NCBI RefSeq assembly: GCF_016031615.1
Contig: NZ_JACYXC010000001.1
Span: 6,510,001-6,574,000 of the forward strand
Length of the DNA stretch: 64,000 nt
Reading direction: 5' to 3'
Source: Streptomyces pactum
GTDB lineage: Bacteria; Actinomycetota; Actinomycetes; Streptomycetales; Streptomycetaceae
Part shown: positions 1 to 7,903 of the stretch, one piece after another
Numbering within the stretch: position 1 is the stretch's first letter
Layout: the number at the start of each line of letters is the position of its first letter
Made by a program: the position numbers and the translations under genes
The notes under the pieces: model-generated
Told to the model about the DNA's origin: nothing
The model's input: the letters and a program-made list of their open reading frames with translations, nothing else
Databases searched by the model: none

Positions 1-371
1 TTCCGATGGGGTGGTGGCGGTCCTCGGGCCGCTTGCCTCTTTTCGTCGTCACGTCACACCAACGACGGCCAAAATGGTGGCGTTTCGAAGCAATCGGGTG
101 AAATAACGTGCCGATTCGCGCAGGTGAGCGGACCGCAACGATTCTCCGGATGCCACCCCGGTGCGCAATGTTCGTACAGGTATGCGCAACAATGATGCAT
201 TACGGGCGTGGCGGCTCGGCTCGTAGGGTCGTGCGCTGTACGTGGAGTGGCGGAGGACCGTCGGCTCGGCGGTCACCGGTGCGGCGTGTTCTCCCGCCGC
301 TTCCGGGTGGTCCGCCGTGGGCGCCGCCGCCGAAGGACTGCCGACCGGCAGCGACGAAGGAGCCCCTGAAC
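1..371. other. Upstream region of the permease operon
   Basis: No convincing gene is seen here. The stretch from about 50 to 210 is less GC-rich than its surroundings and carries the repeated TGCGCAA motif described separately. Open frames on both strands are arginine/proline-rich shadow translations. The segment most likely holds the promoter and operator of the permease-regulator pair that follows. Confidence 0.6.
161..189 (+). promoter_or_regulatory. Putative Lrp-type operator, TGCGCAA direct repeat
   Basis: TGCGCAA occurs at 162-168 and again at 183-189, exactly 21 bp (two helical turns) apart, about 185-210 bp before the permease start. The ten-base form GTGCGCAATG at 161-170 recurs at 4095-4104 before the nitrilase gene. 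Lrp/AsnC regulators bind repeated sites on one face of the helix, and such a gene lies just downstream. Assignment to that regulator is inference. Confidence 0.45.
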
Positions 372-1856
372 GTGTTGTTGGACCACCCCGTGGGGGCCGG
401 CGGTGACGGCCCGGGCGCGGGCCGGGCATCGCTCGGCGCCCGGCTGATGCGGCGCAAGCCGGTGGAGCGGCTGATCGCCGAGAGCGGCCAGGGCGCCGGC
501 GGGACCCTCCGCCGCAGCCTGGGCATGTGGCAGCTCACCATGATCAGCATCGGCGCGACCCTGGGCACCGGCATCTTCGTGGTGCTGGGCGAGGCGGTGC
601 CCGAGGCGGGTCCGGCCGTGGTGCTCTCCTTCGTGATCGCCGGGCTGACCGCCCTGTTCTCCGCGCTGTCCTACGCCGAGCTGGCCGGCACCATCCCGGT
701 CTCCGGCTCCTCCTACTCCTACGCGTACGCCACCCTGGGCGAGGTGGTCGCCTGGGTGTGCGGCTGGTGCCTGATCCTGGAGTACGGGGTGTCGGTGGCC
801 GCCGTGGCGGTCGGCTGGGGGCAGTACCTCAACGAACTGCTCGACGGCACCATCGGGGTCACCATCCCCACCGCGCTCGCCGCGCCGCCGGGCGAGGACG
901 GCGGTGTCTTCAACCTGCCGGCGCTGCTGGTGGTGCTGCTCGCCATGGCGTTCCTGCTCGGCGGTGCCAAGGAGAGCGCCCGGGCCAACACGGTCATGGT
1001 GGGCGTCAAGATCGCCGCGCTGCTGCTCTTCTGCGCCGTCGCCTTCACCGGCATCCGCGCCGGCAACTACACCCCCTTCATGCCGCTGGGCATGGCGGGC
1101 GTCAGTGCCGCCGGGGCCACCCTGTTCTTCTCGTACATCGGCTTCGACGCCGCCTCCACCGCGGGCGAGGAGGCCAAGAACCCGCAGCGCGACCTGCCGC
1201 GCGCCATCATGCTCTCGCTGTTCATCGTCACCGCGCTGTACTGCCTGGTCGCGGCCGTCGCGGTGGGGGCACTGCCGTGGCGGCGGTTCGACGGCAGCGA
1301 GGCCGCCCTCGCCGGGATCATGGAGTCGGTCACCGGACACAGCTTCTGGGCGGTGCTGCTCGCCGCCGGCGCGGTGGTCGCCATCGCCTCGGTGGTGCTG
1401 ACCGTCCTGTACGGCCAGACCCGCATCCTCTTCGCGATGTCCCGCGACGGACTGGTGCCCCCGGTGTTCTCCCGCGTCCACCCGCGCACCGGCGCACCGC
1501 GCGCCAACACCGTGATCGTCTCGCTGTTCTGCGGCGGACTGGCCGCCGCGGTGCCGCTGGGCCGGCTCGCCGAGGCCACCAGCATCGGCACCCTCTTCGC
1601 CTTCGCGCTGGTCAACGTCGCGGTGATCGTGCTGCGCCGCACCCGGCCGGAGATGCCGCGCACCTTCCGGGTGCCGCTGTCCCCGCTCTTCCCGGTCATC
1701 GGCTTCGTGCTGTGCGTGTGGATGATGAAGGGGCTGGAGCCGGTCACCTGGATCGTCTTCGGCATGTGGATGGCGGCCGGCCTTGTGCTGTACTTCGGAT
1801 ACGGCCTGCGGCGCTCCCGCCTGGCCACCGCAGAACCCGCCCCAGCAGAGAAGTGA
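372..1856 (+). CDS. APC-superfamily amino acid permease
   Basis: Integral membrane amino acid transporter of the APC superfamily, closest in style to cationic amino acid permeases. The GTG start at 372 is preferred because GAAGGAG lies at 356-362 with ideal spacing; the open frame extends further upstream but is not coding-like. The 494 residues carry the TM1 signature GATLGTGIF near residue 60 and about twelve hydrophobic segments, ending in a short basic tail. It is followed after 10 bp by an Lrp-family regulator, so the two are probably one transcript. Together with the nitrilase and flavin oxidase genes at 4.2-6.9 kb it would import the amino acid they degrade; the substrate cannot be read from sequence. 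Confidence 0.9.
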   Translation: MLLDHPVGAGGDGPGAGRASLGARLMRRKPVERLIAESGQGAGGTLRRSLGMWQLTMISIGATLGTGIFVVLGEAVPEAGPAVVLSFVIAGLTALFSALSYAELAGTIPVSGSSYSYAYATLGEVVAWVCGWCLILEYGVSVAAVAVGWGQYLNELLDGTIGVTIPTALAAPPGEDGGVFNLPALLVVLLAMAFLLGGAKESARANTVMVGVKIAALLLFCAVAFTGIRAGNYTPFMPLGMAGVSAAGATLFFSYIGFDAASTAGEEAKNPQRDLPRAIMLSLFIVTALYCLVAAVAVGALPWRRFDGSEAALAGIMESVTGHSFWAVLLAAGAVVAIASVVLTVLYGQTRILFAMSRDGLVPPVFSRVHPRTGAPRANTVIVSLFCGGLAAAVPLGRLAEATSIGTLFAFALVNVAVIVLRRTRPEMPRTFRVPLSPLFPVIGFVLCVWMMKGLEPVTWIVFGMWMAAGLVLYFGYGLRRSRLATAEPAPAEK

Positions 1857-1866
1857 CCCCTCCGAC

Positions 1867-2322
1867 GTGCGACTGAACGAACTCGACGAACGCATCGTGC
1901 ACGCCCTCGCCGAGGATGCCCGGCGCAGCTACGCGGACATCGGGGCGGAGGTGGGCCTGTCCGCCCCGGCGGTCAAGCGCCGGGTGGACCGGCTGCGCGC
2001 CGAGGGCGCCATCACCGGCTTCACCGTGCGGGTGGACCCGGCCGCGCTGGGCTGGCAGACCGAGGGCATCGTCGAGCTGTACTGCCGCCACAACACCTCG
2101 CCGGAGGACATCCGGCGCGGCCTGTCGCGCTACCCGGAGGTGGTGTCCGCGTCCACGGTGACCGGTGACGCGGACGCCGTGGTCCAGGTGTTCGCCTCCG
2201 ACATGCGCCACTTCGAGCGGGTGCTGGAGCGGATCGCGGGCGAGCCCTTCGTGGAGCGCACCAAGTCGGTGCTGGTGCTCTCGCCGCTGCTGCGCCGGTT
2301 CTCCTCCGGCGCCCCCGGATAA
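1867..2322 (+). CDS. Lrp/AsnC-family transcriptional regulator
   Basis: A 151-residue leucine-responsive-type regulator. The GTG start at 1867 gives a protein beginning MRLNELDERIV, the usual start of the family. An AsnC-type winged HTH occupies about residues 1-55 (SYADIGAEVGLSAPAVKRRV) and an Lrp ligand-binding (RAM) domain about 65-140, with the typical STVTGDADAVVQVF core. It sits 10 bp behind the amino acid permease, and an amino acid effector is likely. The repeated TGCGCAA motif upstream of the permease and a matching motif before the nitrilase gene are candidate binding sites, which would make it the local regulator of the whole catabolic locus. Confidence 0.92.
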   Translation: MRLNELDERIVHALAEDARRSYADIGAEVGLSAPAVKRRVDRLRAEGAITGFTVRVDPAALGWQTEGIVELYCRHNTSPEDIRRGLSRYPEVVSASTVTGDADAVVQVFASDMRHFERVLERIAGEPFVERTKSVLVLSPLLRRFSSGAPG

Positions 2323-2434
2323 CCGCTCCGGAACCGCGATCCCTTCGCCGCTCCACTCCATGTTTTTCATCCCGTTTTGTTGGGGGATGCGGGGTTACCC
2401 GGCCGGTGGAGGCAACCGACCGAAGGAGGACGAA

Positions 2435-3532
2435 GTGATCACGAAGGAGCAGATCCCGGCGGTGCTCGATCATCCGGTCTACGACACCGAGGGCACCAAG
2501 ATCGGGGATGCGAAGCACGTCTTCCTCGACGACGTCACCGGGAAGCCTGACTGGGTCACCGTACGCACCGGACTCTTCGGCATGAGTGAGAGCTTCGTGC
2601 CGGTCCAGGACGCCCGACTGGTCCAGGACCACCTCGAAGTGCCCTTCAGCAAGAGCAAGGTGAAGGACGCGCCGCACGTGGATGTGGACTCCGGTGGTCA
2701 CCTGTCGGTCGATGAGGAACGGAAGCTGTACCGCCACTACGGCATGGAGTGGGGCGAAACCGGCCGCCGGGCCGGGCAGGGCACCGCTGGAACGGGCACC
2801 GGAACCGCCGGCGCCGCGGGCGACCGCTCCCGGATGGGCGAGCCCTACCCCGGCGCGGCGATGGGCACCCGGGGCACCGAGGGCACCGGCAAGGGCGTGG
2901 ACACCGGCACCCGGCCGGCGATGACCGCGGACGAGGCCGCGGCCGCCGCCGAGACCGACGTGACCGGCACCCGCGTCGGCCGGCCCACCGAGGGGCGCCA
3001 GCGCGGCAGGGAAGACCTGGAGGCCGAGCGGGCGGTGACCCGCTACGAGGAGGAACTGCACGTCGGCGTCGAACAGACCGAGGCCGGCCGGGCCCGGCTC
3101 CACCGCTACGTCGACACCGAGCACGTCGAGCGGACCGTCCCGCTGCGCCACGAGGAACTGCTGATCGAGCGCGAACCGATCACCGAGGCCAACCGGGGCA
3201 CCGTCACCGGCGGCCACAAGATCGGCGAGACCGAGGAGGAAGTGGTCCTCCACCGCGAACGGGCGGTGCTGCGCACCGAGGTCGTCCCCAAGGAAAGGGT
3301 GCGGCTGCGGGTCGAGGAGCGGACCACCGAGGAGGTCGTCGGCGGTGACGTGCGCCGGGAGCGCATCGAGATCGAGACCGACGAGGGCCGCCTCGACACC
3401 CGCGGGACCAGCGGCGACGTCGGCCGCCGCCGCGGCCGGGGAACCGCCGGCGAGTACGGCCCGGACTACGGCAAGCGCGGCCCCGGCGAGCCCGGGATGG
3501 ACGACTACGGCAGGGGCGGCCCCACGCGGTAG
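2435..3532 (+). CDS. PRC-barrel and DUF2382 domain protein
   Basis: A cytoplasmic 365-residue protein with an N-terminal PRC-barrel (about residues 1-90, with VLDHPVYDTEGTKIGDAKHV), a glycine/threonine-rich linker (about 105-195) and a C-terminal DUF2382 region (about 200-315) rich in Glu and Arg, with repeats such as ERAVTRYEEEL and HEELLIEREPI. AAGGAGG at 2423-2429 fixes the GTG start at 2435. Such proteins are common in multiple copies in actinomycetes and are often linked to stress responses; no enzymatic role is known to me. The C-terminus is Gly/Arg-rich and probably disordered. A GC-rich hairpin about 210 bp downstream may end the transcript. Confidence 0.88.
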   Translation: MITKEQIPAVLDHPVYDTEGTKIGDAKHVFLDDVTGKPDWVTVRTGLFGMSESFVPVQDARLVQDHLEVPFSKSKVKDAPHVDVDSGGHLSVDEERKLYRHYGMEWGETGRRAGQGTAGTGTGTAGAAGDRSRMGEPYPGAAMGTRGTEGTGKGVDTGTRPAMTADEAAAAAETDVTGTRVGRPTEGRQRGREDLEAERAVTRYEEELHVGVEQTEAGRARLHRYVDTEHVERTVPLRHEELLIEREPITEANRGTVTGGHKIGETEEEVVLHRERAVLRTEVVPKERVRLRVEERTTEEVVGGDVRRERIEIETDEGRLDTRGTSGDVGRRRGRGTAGEYGPDYGKRGPGEPGMDDYGRGGPTR

Positions 3533-3743
3533 GCGGCGGGCCGCCGCCGGCGAACGAGCGGCGAGGAGGGACGTCGGGCCTCGGGCCCTCGCGGCACCGG
3601 GGCTCGGAGCGCCGCCCACCGCGCGCGGCGCCCTGACGGCGGGCCGGTGGCGAGCCGCTGCGGTGCGGCTGTGATGCCGGTGTGATGAGTGATGCCGGTG
3701 CGGTGGTCGTGCCCGCCCGGTGTCTCGTAGGCGCGGAATCCAC

Positions 3744-3764
3744 GGGCCCGCAGATGGCGGGCCC
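3744..3764 (+). terminator. Hairpin, possible terminator
   Basis: GGGCCCGC pairs perfectly with GCGGGCCC around a five-base AGATG loop, and a T-rich stretch (TTTCATGGTGGTTTTGTT) follows within 10 bp. It is a plausible terminator for the PRC-barrel gene, though it lies about 210 bp past the stop codon. Confidence 0.5.
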
Positions 3765-3877
3765 GGCGCGTTTCATGGTGGTTTTGTTCTTTCATGCCTG
3801 GTTCAGCTGGTATGCCGGAGTCGGCGGAAGTGGTGAAAATCGGGGGGCAGGCGGGATAAAGTCGCAGGTCGCGTCCT

Positions 3878-4028
3878 GTGCTCCCCGCGCACGCGGGGGT
3901 GGTCCCGGCCCTTGCCCAAGCCGGAACCGGAGCCGCCCGTGCTCCCCGCGCACGCGGGGGTGGTCCCGCCATCGTGCGTGCGCTGGTCGGGTAGAACGGG
4001 TGCTCCCCGCCCGCGCGGGGCGCGGCAC
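3878..4028 (+). CRISPR. Orphan three-repeat CRISPR array, type I-E-like
   Basis: Two identical 29-bp repeats lie at 3878-3906 and 3939-3967, and a decayed third copy at 4000-4028 matches in its first 11 bases and its central stem. The two spacers (3907-3938 and 3968-3999) are both exactly 32 bp. The repeat starts GTGCTCCCCGCGCACGCG and contains the CCCCGCG/CGCGGGG stem usual for type I-E repeats; 29-bp repeats with 32-bp spacers are the I-E norm. The degenerate copy marks the trailer end, so the leader would lie to the left, where AT-richer sequence is present. No cas gene is in the window. Confidence 0.85.
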
Positions 4029-4231
4029 CGCACCCCTCACCCCGGCCCCGCCCCGGGGCCGGGCCCGTGTGGCCGGGGTCACTCCGCGGGCATGGTGCGC
4101 AATGAATCGCCGCCCCGGCGTCATTCCGCGAAATGAATCGACGGCTGGTCCGCAATGGTCATGGCTTGTCCGGAAATCACGCCGGACCGTACCTTCGAAG
4201 CGTCCCCCGACGGTCTCTTCCGAGGTCTGCC
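4029..4231. other. Upstream region of the nitrilase gene
   Basis: This gap holds the nitrilase promoter region, including the regulatory repeats at 4095-4140. No gene is seen. Confidence 0.5.
4095..4140 (+). promoter_or_regulatory. Putative operator with repeated GCGMAATGAATCG
   Basis: GCGCAATGAATCG at 4097-4109 and GCGAAATGAATCG at 4128-4140 differ by one base and are 31 bp apart, 90-135 bp before the nitrilase start. The first copy lies within GTGCGCAATG, identical to the motif upstream of the permease operon at 161-170. The shared motif suggests common control by the Lrp-like protein at 1867-2322. Confidence 0.45.
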
Positions 4232-5029
4232 ATGCCGCCGCTGCGTACCGCCCTGCTCCAGAGCTCCGGCCACCCCGGTGACACCGCCGCCAATCTCGCC
4301 GTGCTCGGCGAGGCCGTGGCCGCCGCGGCCGCCGCCGGGGCGCGGCTGCTGGTCACCTCCGAGCTGTTCCTCACCGGGTACGCCATCGGTGACGGCGTGC
4401 ACCGGCTCGCCGAGGCCGCCGACGGGCCCTCCGCCCGGGCGGTGGCCGCGCTCGCCGCCGAGCACGGGGTGGCCGTGGTGTACGGCTACCCGGAGCGGGA
4501 CGGCGACGCGGTGTACAACGCCGCCCAGGTGATCGGCCCGGACGGCGGCCGGATCGCCAACTACCGCAAGACCCATCTGTTCGGGGAGTTCGAGCGCACC
4601 TGGTTCACCCCCGGCGACAGCCCGGTCGTCCAGGCCGAACTGGACGGTGTCCGGCTGGGCGTCATGATCTGCTACGACGTGGAGTTCCCGGAGAACGTCC
4701 GGGCCCACGCCCTGGCCGGTACCGATCTGCTGCTGGTGCCCACCGCCCAGATGCACCCGTTCCAGTTCGTGGCCGAGTCCCTGGTGCCGGTCCGGGCCTT
4801 CGAGAACCAGCTGTACATCGCCTACGTCAACCGCACCGGCCCGGAGGAGGAGTTCGAGTTCGTCGGGCTCAGCTGCCTGGCGAGCCCCGACGGCGCCACC
4901 CGGGCCCGGGCCGGCCGCGGCGAGGAGCTGCTGTTCGGCGAGGTCGATCCCCGGCTGCTGGGCGACTCCCGGGAGCGGAACCCGTATCTGCACGACCGCC
5001 GCCCCGGCCTGTACACCGCCCTCACCTGA
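4232..5029 (+). CDS. Nitrilase-superfamily amidohydrolase
   Basis: A 265-residue carbon-nitrogen hydrolase, the usual size for the family. The catalytic triad is complete: Glu44 in TSELFLTGY, Lys113 in YRKTHLFGEFE and Cys147 in MICYDVEFPE. Start ATG 4232 follows a weak GAGGT; upstream in-frame sequence is not coding-like. The flavin enzyme 124 bp downstream resembles amino acid 2-monooxygenases, which release an amide, so this enzyme is a good candidate for hydrolysing that amide to a carboxylate and ammonia, in the role IaaH plays with a different fold. True nitrilase activity is less likely given the length and context. Substrate identity is inference. Confidence 0.88.
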   Translation: MPPLRTALLQSSGHPGDTAANLAVLGEAVAAAAAAGARLLVTSELFLTGYAIGDGVHRLAEAADGPSARAVAALAAEHGVAVVYGYPERDGDAVYNAAQVIGPDGGRIANYRKTHLFGEFERTWFTPGDSPVVQAELDGVRLGVMICYDVEFPENVRAHALAGTDLLLVPTAQMHPFQFVAESLVPVRAFENQLYIAYVNRTGPEEEFEFVGLSCLASPDGATRARAGRGEELLFGEVDPRLLGDSRERNPYLHDRRPGLYTALT

Positions 5030-5153
5030 CGGACGCGCTTCCCCCGCCCGCCCCGGCGCCCCGCCGGGGCCCCGCGAGACCGCCGACACCTCCCGTACCA
5101 CCGCCGGGCCCCACGGCCCGGCCCGGTTCCACCCCGCAAGGAGTCCGTACCCG

Positions 5154-6863
5154 ATGACGTCCACGGTGCCCCCCGCCGCCCACGACGAGCAGGACCGGAA
5201 GCAGGAGCCGGTCCTGCCGCCGATCACCATGTTCGGCCCGGACTTCCCGTACGCCTACGACGACTACCTGGCCCACCCGGCCGGGCTCGGCCAGGTCCCG
5301 GCCACCGAGCACGGCACCGAGGTGGCCGTCATCGGCGGCGGCCTGTCCGGTATCGTCGCCGCGTACGAGCTGATGAAGATGGGCCTGAAGCCGGTGGTCT
5401 ACGAGGCCGACCGGATCGGCGGCCGGCTGCGCACCGTCGGCTTCGAGGGCTGCGACGACGCGCTCACCGCCGAGATGGGCGCGATGCGGTTCCCGCCCAG
5501 CTCCACCGCGCTCCAGTACTACATCGACCTGGTGGGCCTGGAGACCCGGCCGTTCCCCAACCCGCTGGCGCCCGACACCCCGTCCACCGTCGTCGACCTC
5601 AAGGGCGAGACGCACTACGCGGAGACCATCGACGACCTGCCCGAGGTCTACCGCCAGGTCGCCGACGCCTGGAACGCCTGTCTGGAGGAGGGCGCGGACT
5701 TCTCCGACATGAACCGCGCCATCCGCGAGCGCGACGTGCCGCGCATCCGGGAGATCTGGGCGAAGCTCGTGGAGAAGCTGGACAACCAGACCTTCTACGG
5801 CTTCCTGTGCGACTCCGAGGCCTTCCGGTCCTTCCGTCACCGGGAGATCTTCGGCCAGGTGGGCTTCGGTACCGGCGGCTGGGACACCGACTTCCCCAAC
5901 TCCATCCTGGAGATCCTCCGCGTCGTCTACACCGAGGCCGACGACCACCACCGCGGCATCGTCGGCGGCAGCCAGCAGCTGCCGCTGCGACTGTGGGAGC
6001 GCGAGCCGGGCAAGATCGTGCACTGGGAGCACGGCACCTCGCTGGCGAAGCTGCACGGCGGCGAGCCGCGGCCCGCGGTCACCCGGCTGCACCGCACCGC
6101 GGGCAACCGGATCACCGTCACCGACGCCTCCGGCGACATCCGCACCTACCGGGCGGCCATCTTCACCGCCCAGTCCTGGATGCTGCTGTCGAAGATCGAG
6201 TGCGACGACTCGCTCTTCCCGATCGACCACTGGACGGCGATCGAGCGCACCCACTACATGGAGTCGTCCAAGCTGTTCGTCCCGGTGGACCGGCCGTTCT
6301 GGCTGGACAAGGACGAGGAGACCGGTCGCGACGTGATGTCGATGACCCTCACCGACCGGATGACGCGCGGCACCTACCTGCTGGACGACGGTCCGGACCG
6401 GCCCGCCGTGATCTGCCTGTCGTACACCTGGTGCGACGACAGCCTCAAGTGGCTGCCGCTGTCCGCGCAGGAGCGGATGGAGGTCATGCTCAAGTCGCTC
6501 TCGGAGATCTATCCGAAGGTGGACATCCGCAAGCACATCATCGGCAACCCGGTCACCGTCTCCTGGGAGAACGAGCCCTACTTCATGGGCGCGTTCAAGG
6601 CCAACCTGCCCGGCCACTACCGGTACCAGCGGCGGCTGTTCACCCACTTTATGCAGGACCGGCTGCCGGAGGACAAGCGCGGCATCTTCCTCGCCGGCGA
6701 CGACATCTCCTGGACCGCGGGCTGGGCGGAGGGCGCCGTGCAGACCGCCCTCAACGCGGTGTGGGGCGTGATGCACCAGCTCGGCGGGGCCACCGACCCC
6801 GGCAACCCCGGCCCGGGCGACGTCTACGACGACATCGCCCCGGTGGAACTGCCCGAGGACTGA
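5154..6863 (+). CDS. FAD amine oxidase / amino acid 2-monooxygenase-like
   Basis: A 569-residue flavoenzyme of the amine oxidase superfamily. The Rossmann motif VIGGGLSG lies near residues 59-66, followed by the GGRLRT signature near 89-94; near the C-terminus GIFLAGDDISWTAGWAEGAV is the FAD-binding end typical of tryptophan and phenylalanine 2-monooxygenases. AAGGAG at 5138-5143 supports the start. This subgroup converts an L-amino acid to the one-carbon-shorter amide plus CO2, or acts as an oxidase. Its nitrilase-fold neighbour would then hydrolyse the amide. An aromatic substrate such as Trp or Phe is likely but not provable; an IAA-type product is possible. A strong hairpin follows the gene. 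Confidence 0.87.
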   Translation: MTSTVPPAAHDEQDRKQEPVLPPITMFGPDFPYAYDDYLAHPAGLGQVPATEHGTEVAVIGGGLSGIVAAYELMKMGLKPVVYEADRIGGRLRTVGFEGCDDALTAEMGAMRFPPSSTALQYYIDLVGLETRPFPNPLAPDTPSTVVDLKGETHYAETIDDLPEVYRQVADAWNACLEEGADFSDMNRAIRERDVPRIREIWAKLVEKLDNQTFYGFLCDSEAFRSFRHREIFGQVGFGTGGWDTDFPNSILEILRVVYTEADDHHRGIVGGSQQLPLRLWEREPGKIVHWEHGTSLAKLHGGEPRPAVTRLHRTAGNRITVTDASGDIRTYRAAIFTAQSWMLLSKIECDDSLFPIDHWTAIERTHYMESSKLFVPVDRPFWLDKDEETGRDVMSMTLTDRMTRGTYLLDDGPDRPAVICLSYTWCDDSLKWLPLSAQERMEVMLKSLSEIYPKVDIRKHIIGNPVTVSWENEPYFMGAFKANLPGHYRYQRRLFTHFMQDRLPEDKRGIFLAGDDISWTAGWAEGAVQTALNAVWGVMHQLGGATDPGNPGPGDVYDDIAPVELPED

Positions 6864-6908
6864 CACCGCCGGGCCTCCGACCCGGGGCCGCCGGGCCTCC
6901 CGATCCGG

Positions 6909-6945
6909 GGCCGCCGCCACGCCGCGAGGGCGCGTGGCGGCGGCC
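6909..6945. terminator. Bidirectional terminator hairpin
   Basis: A perfect 14-bp stem (GGCCGCCGCCACGC with its complement) closes a nine-base loop between the converging flavoenzyme and DUF5995 genes. There is no T-run, as is usual in streptomycetes. Confidence 0.7.
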
Positions 6946-6980
6946 CGCAGCCATGCCCCGCCACGGGGCGCCGGCGGACG

Positions 6981-7742
6981 TCAGCCCGGTACCGGAGCGG
7001 GCCGGGTCAGCGGCGTGAGCAGGAAGCGGCCGACCATGCCGACGCTCGCGTCGATCCGCCCGGCGAGCTCCTCGGCCAGCTCCGGCAGGCCGCGCAGGCC
7101 CCACAGGGCGCGGAACGCCGCCCACGCCGCGTCCCGCGCCCGCTCCAGGCTCCACGCCCCCACCAGATGGGTGAGCGGATCGGCGAGGTCCAGCAGGTCC
7201 GGGCCGGGCATCAGCTCCTCCCGGACCCGCTCCTCCAGCCCGGTCAGCAGCTCGCCGACGAGGTCGAATTCCGCCTCCAGCGCCGCCGGCTCCAGACCGC
7301 GGGCCCGGCAGGTGTCCACCAGGGCCAGCGCCAGGTCGTGGCCGATGTGCGCGTTGACGCCGGCCAGCGCGAACTGCGGCGAGCTGACGCCGGGGTGGCT
7401 GCGCAGCTGGAACAGCGGGCGCCAGCAGGCGGGGGCGCGCCGGCCCGCCGCGACGGCGTCCACCGCGGCCAGATAGCGCTCGGCGAACCGTACCGTCAGG
7501 TCCCCGGCGACCGCCGGGTCGCGGAAGTACCGGCCGCCCAGCCGGTGCTCCACCTCCGCCGTGACCGACAGGTACACCCGGTTGAAGACCGCCACCCCGT
7601 CCCGGACGGGCAGCTCCGCGCCGATCCCGCGCATCCGCGCCACCACCCGGGCCACCCCGTGCCGCTCCGGCGGCCCGGACGGCGGGGCCGGCGGGGCCGG
7701 CACCACGGCGCCCGGCCGGGTCCGCTCTCCGGTCGATTCCAT
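6981..7742 (-). CDS. DUF5995 family protein
   Basis: A 253-residue soluble protein matching what I recall of DUF5995: an all-helical core with FNRVYLSVTAEVEHRLGG near residues 58-75 and the conserved VNAHIGHDLALALV segment near 130-145. The start at 7742 (MESTGERTR) is chosen over longer frames because the upstream extension is proline/arginine-rich. The function of the family is unknown; the conserved His and Asp residues in NAHIGHDL hint at a metal or ligand site, which is inference. It points the same way as the uracil permease gene, separated by 160 bp containing a GC hairpin, so it is probably transcribed separately. Confidence 0.8.
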   Translation of the reverse strand: MESTGERTRPGAVVPAPPAPPSGPPERHGVARVVARMRGIGAELPVRDGVAVFNRVYLSVTAEVEHRLGGRYFRDPAVAGDLTVRFAERYLAAVDAVAAGRRAPACWRPLFQLRSHPGVSSPQFALAGVNAHIGHDLALALVDTCRARGLEPAALEAEFDLVGELLTGLEERVREELMPGPDLLDLADPLTHLVGAWSLERARDAAWAAFRALWGLRGLPELAEELAGRIDASVGMVGRFLLTPLTRPAPVPG

Positions 7743-7903
7743 GCCGGCCAGCGTCCCAGCGCCGGACCGGCCCGGTCCGGGCGCGCGCCCGGACTTCCCC
7801 GGAAAGGGCCAACGGAGCGGCCCCCGGGCTGACGCGCCGCGCCCCGCGAGCGGGGTGAGGCGCGCCGGCACCGGGGGCCGGCGGGTCCGTGAGGGGCGGC
7901 CGG

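Noticed and set aside
108..371. N-terminal extension of the permease by 88 codons
   Set aside because: The extension is arginine-rich and hydrophilic, and an ideal GAAGGAG lies before the GTG at 372.
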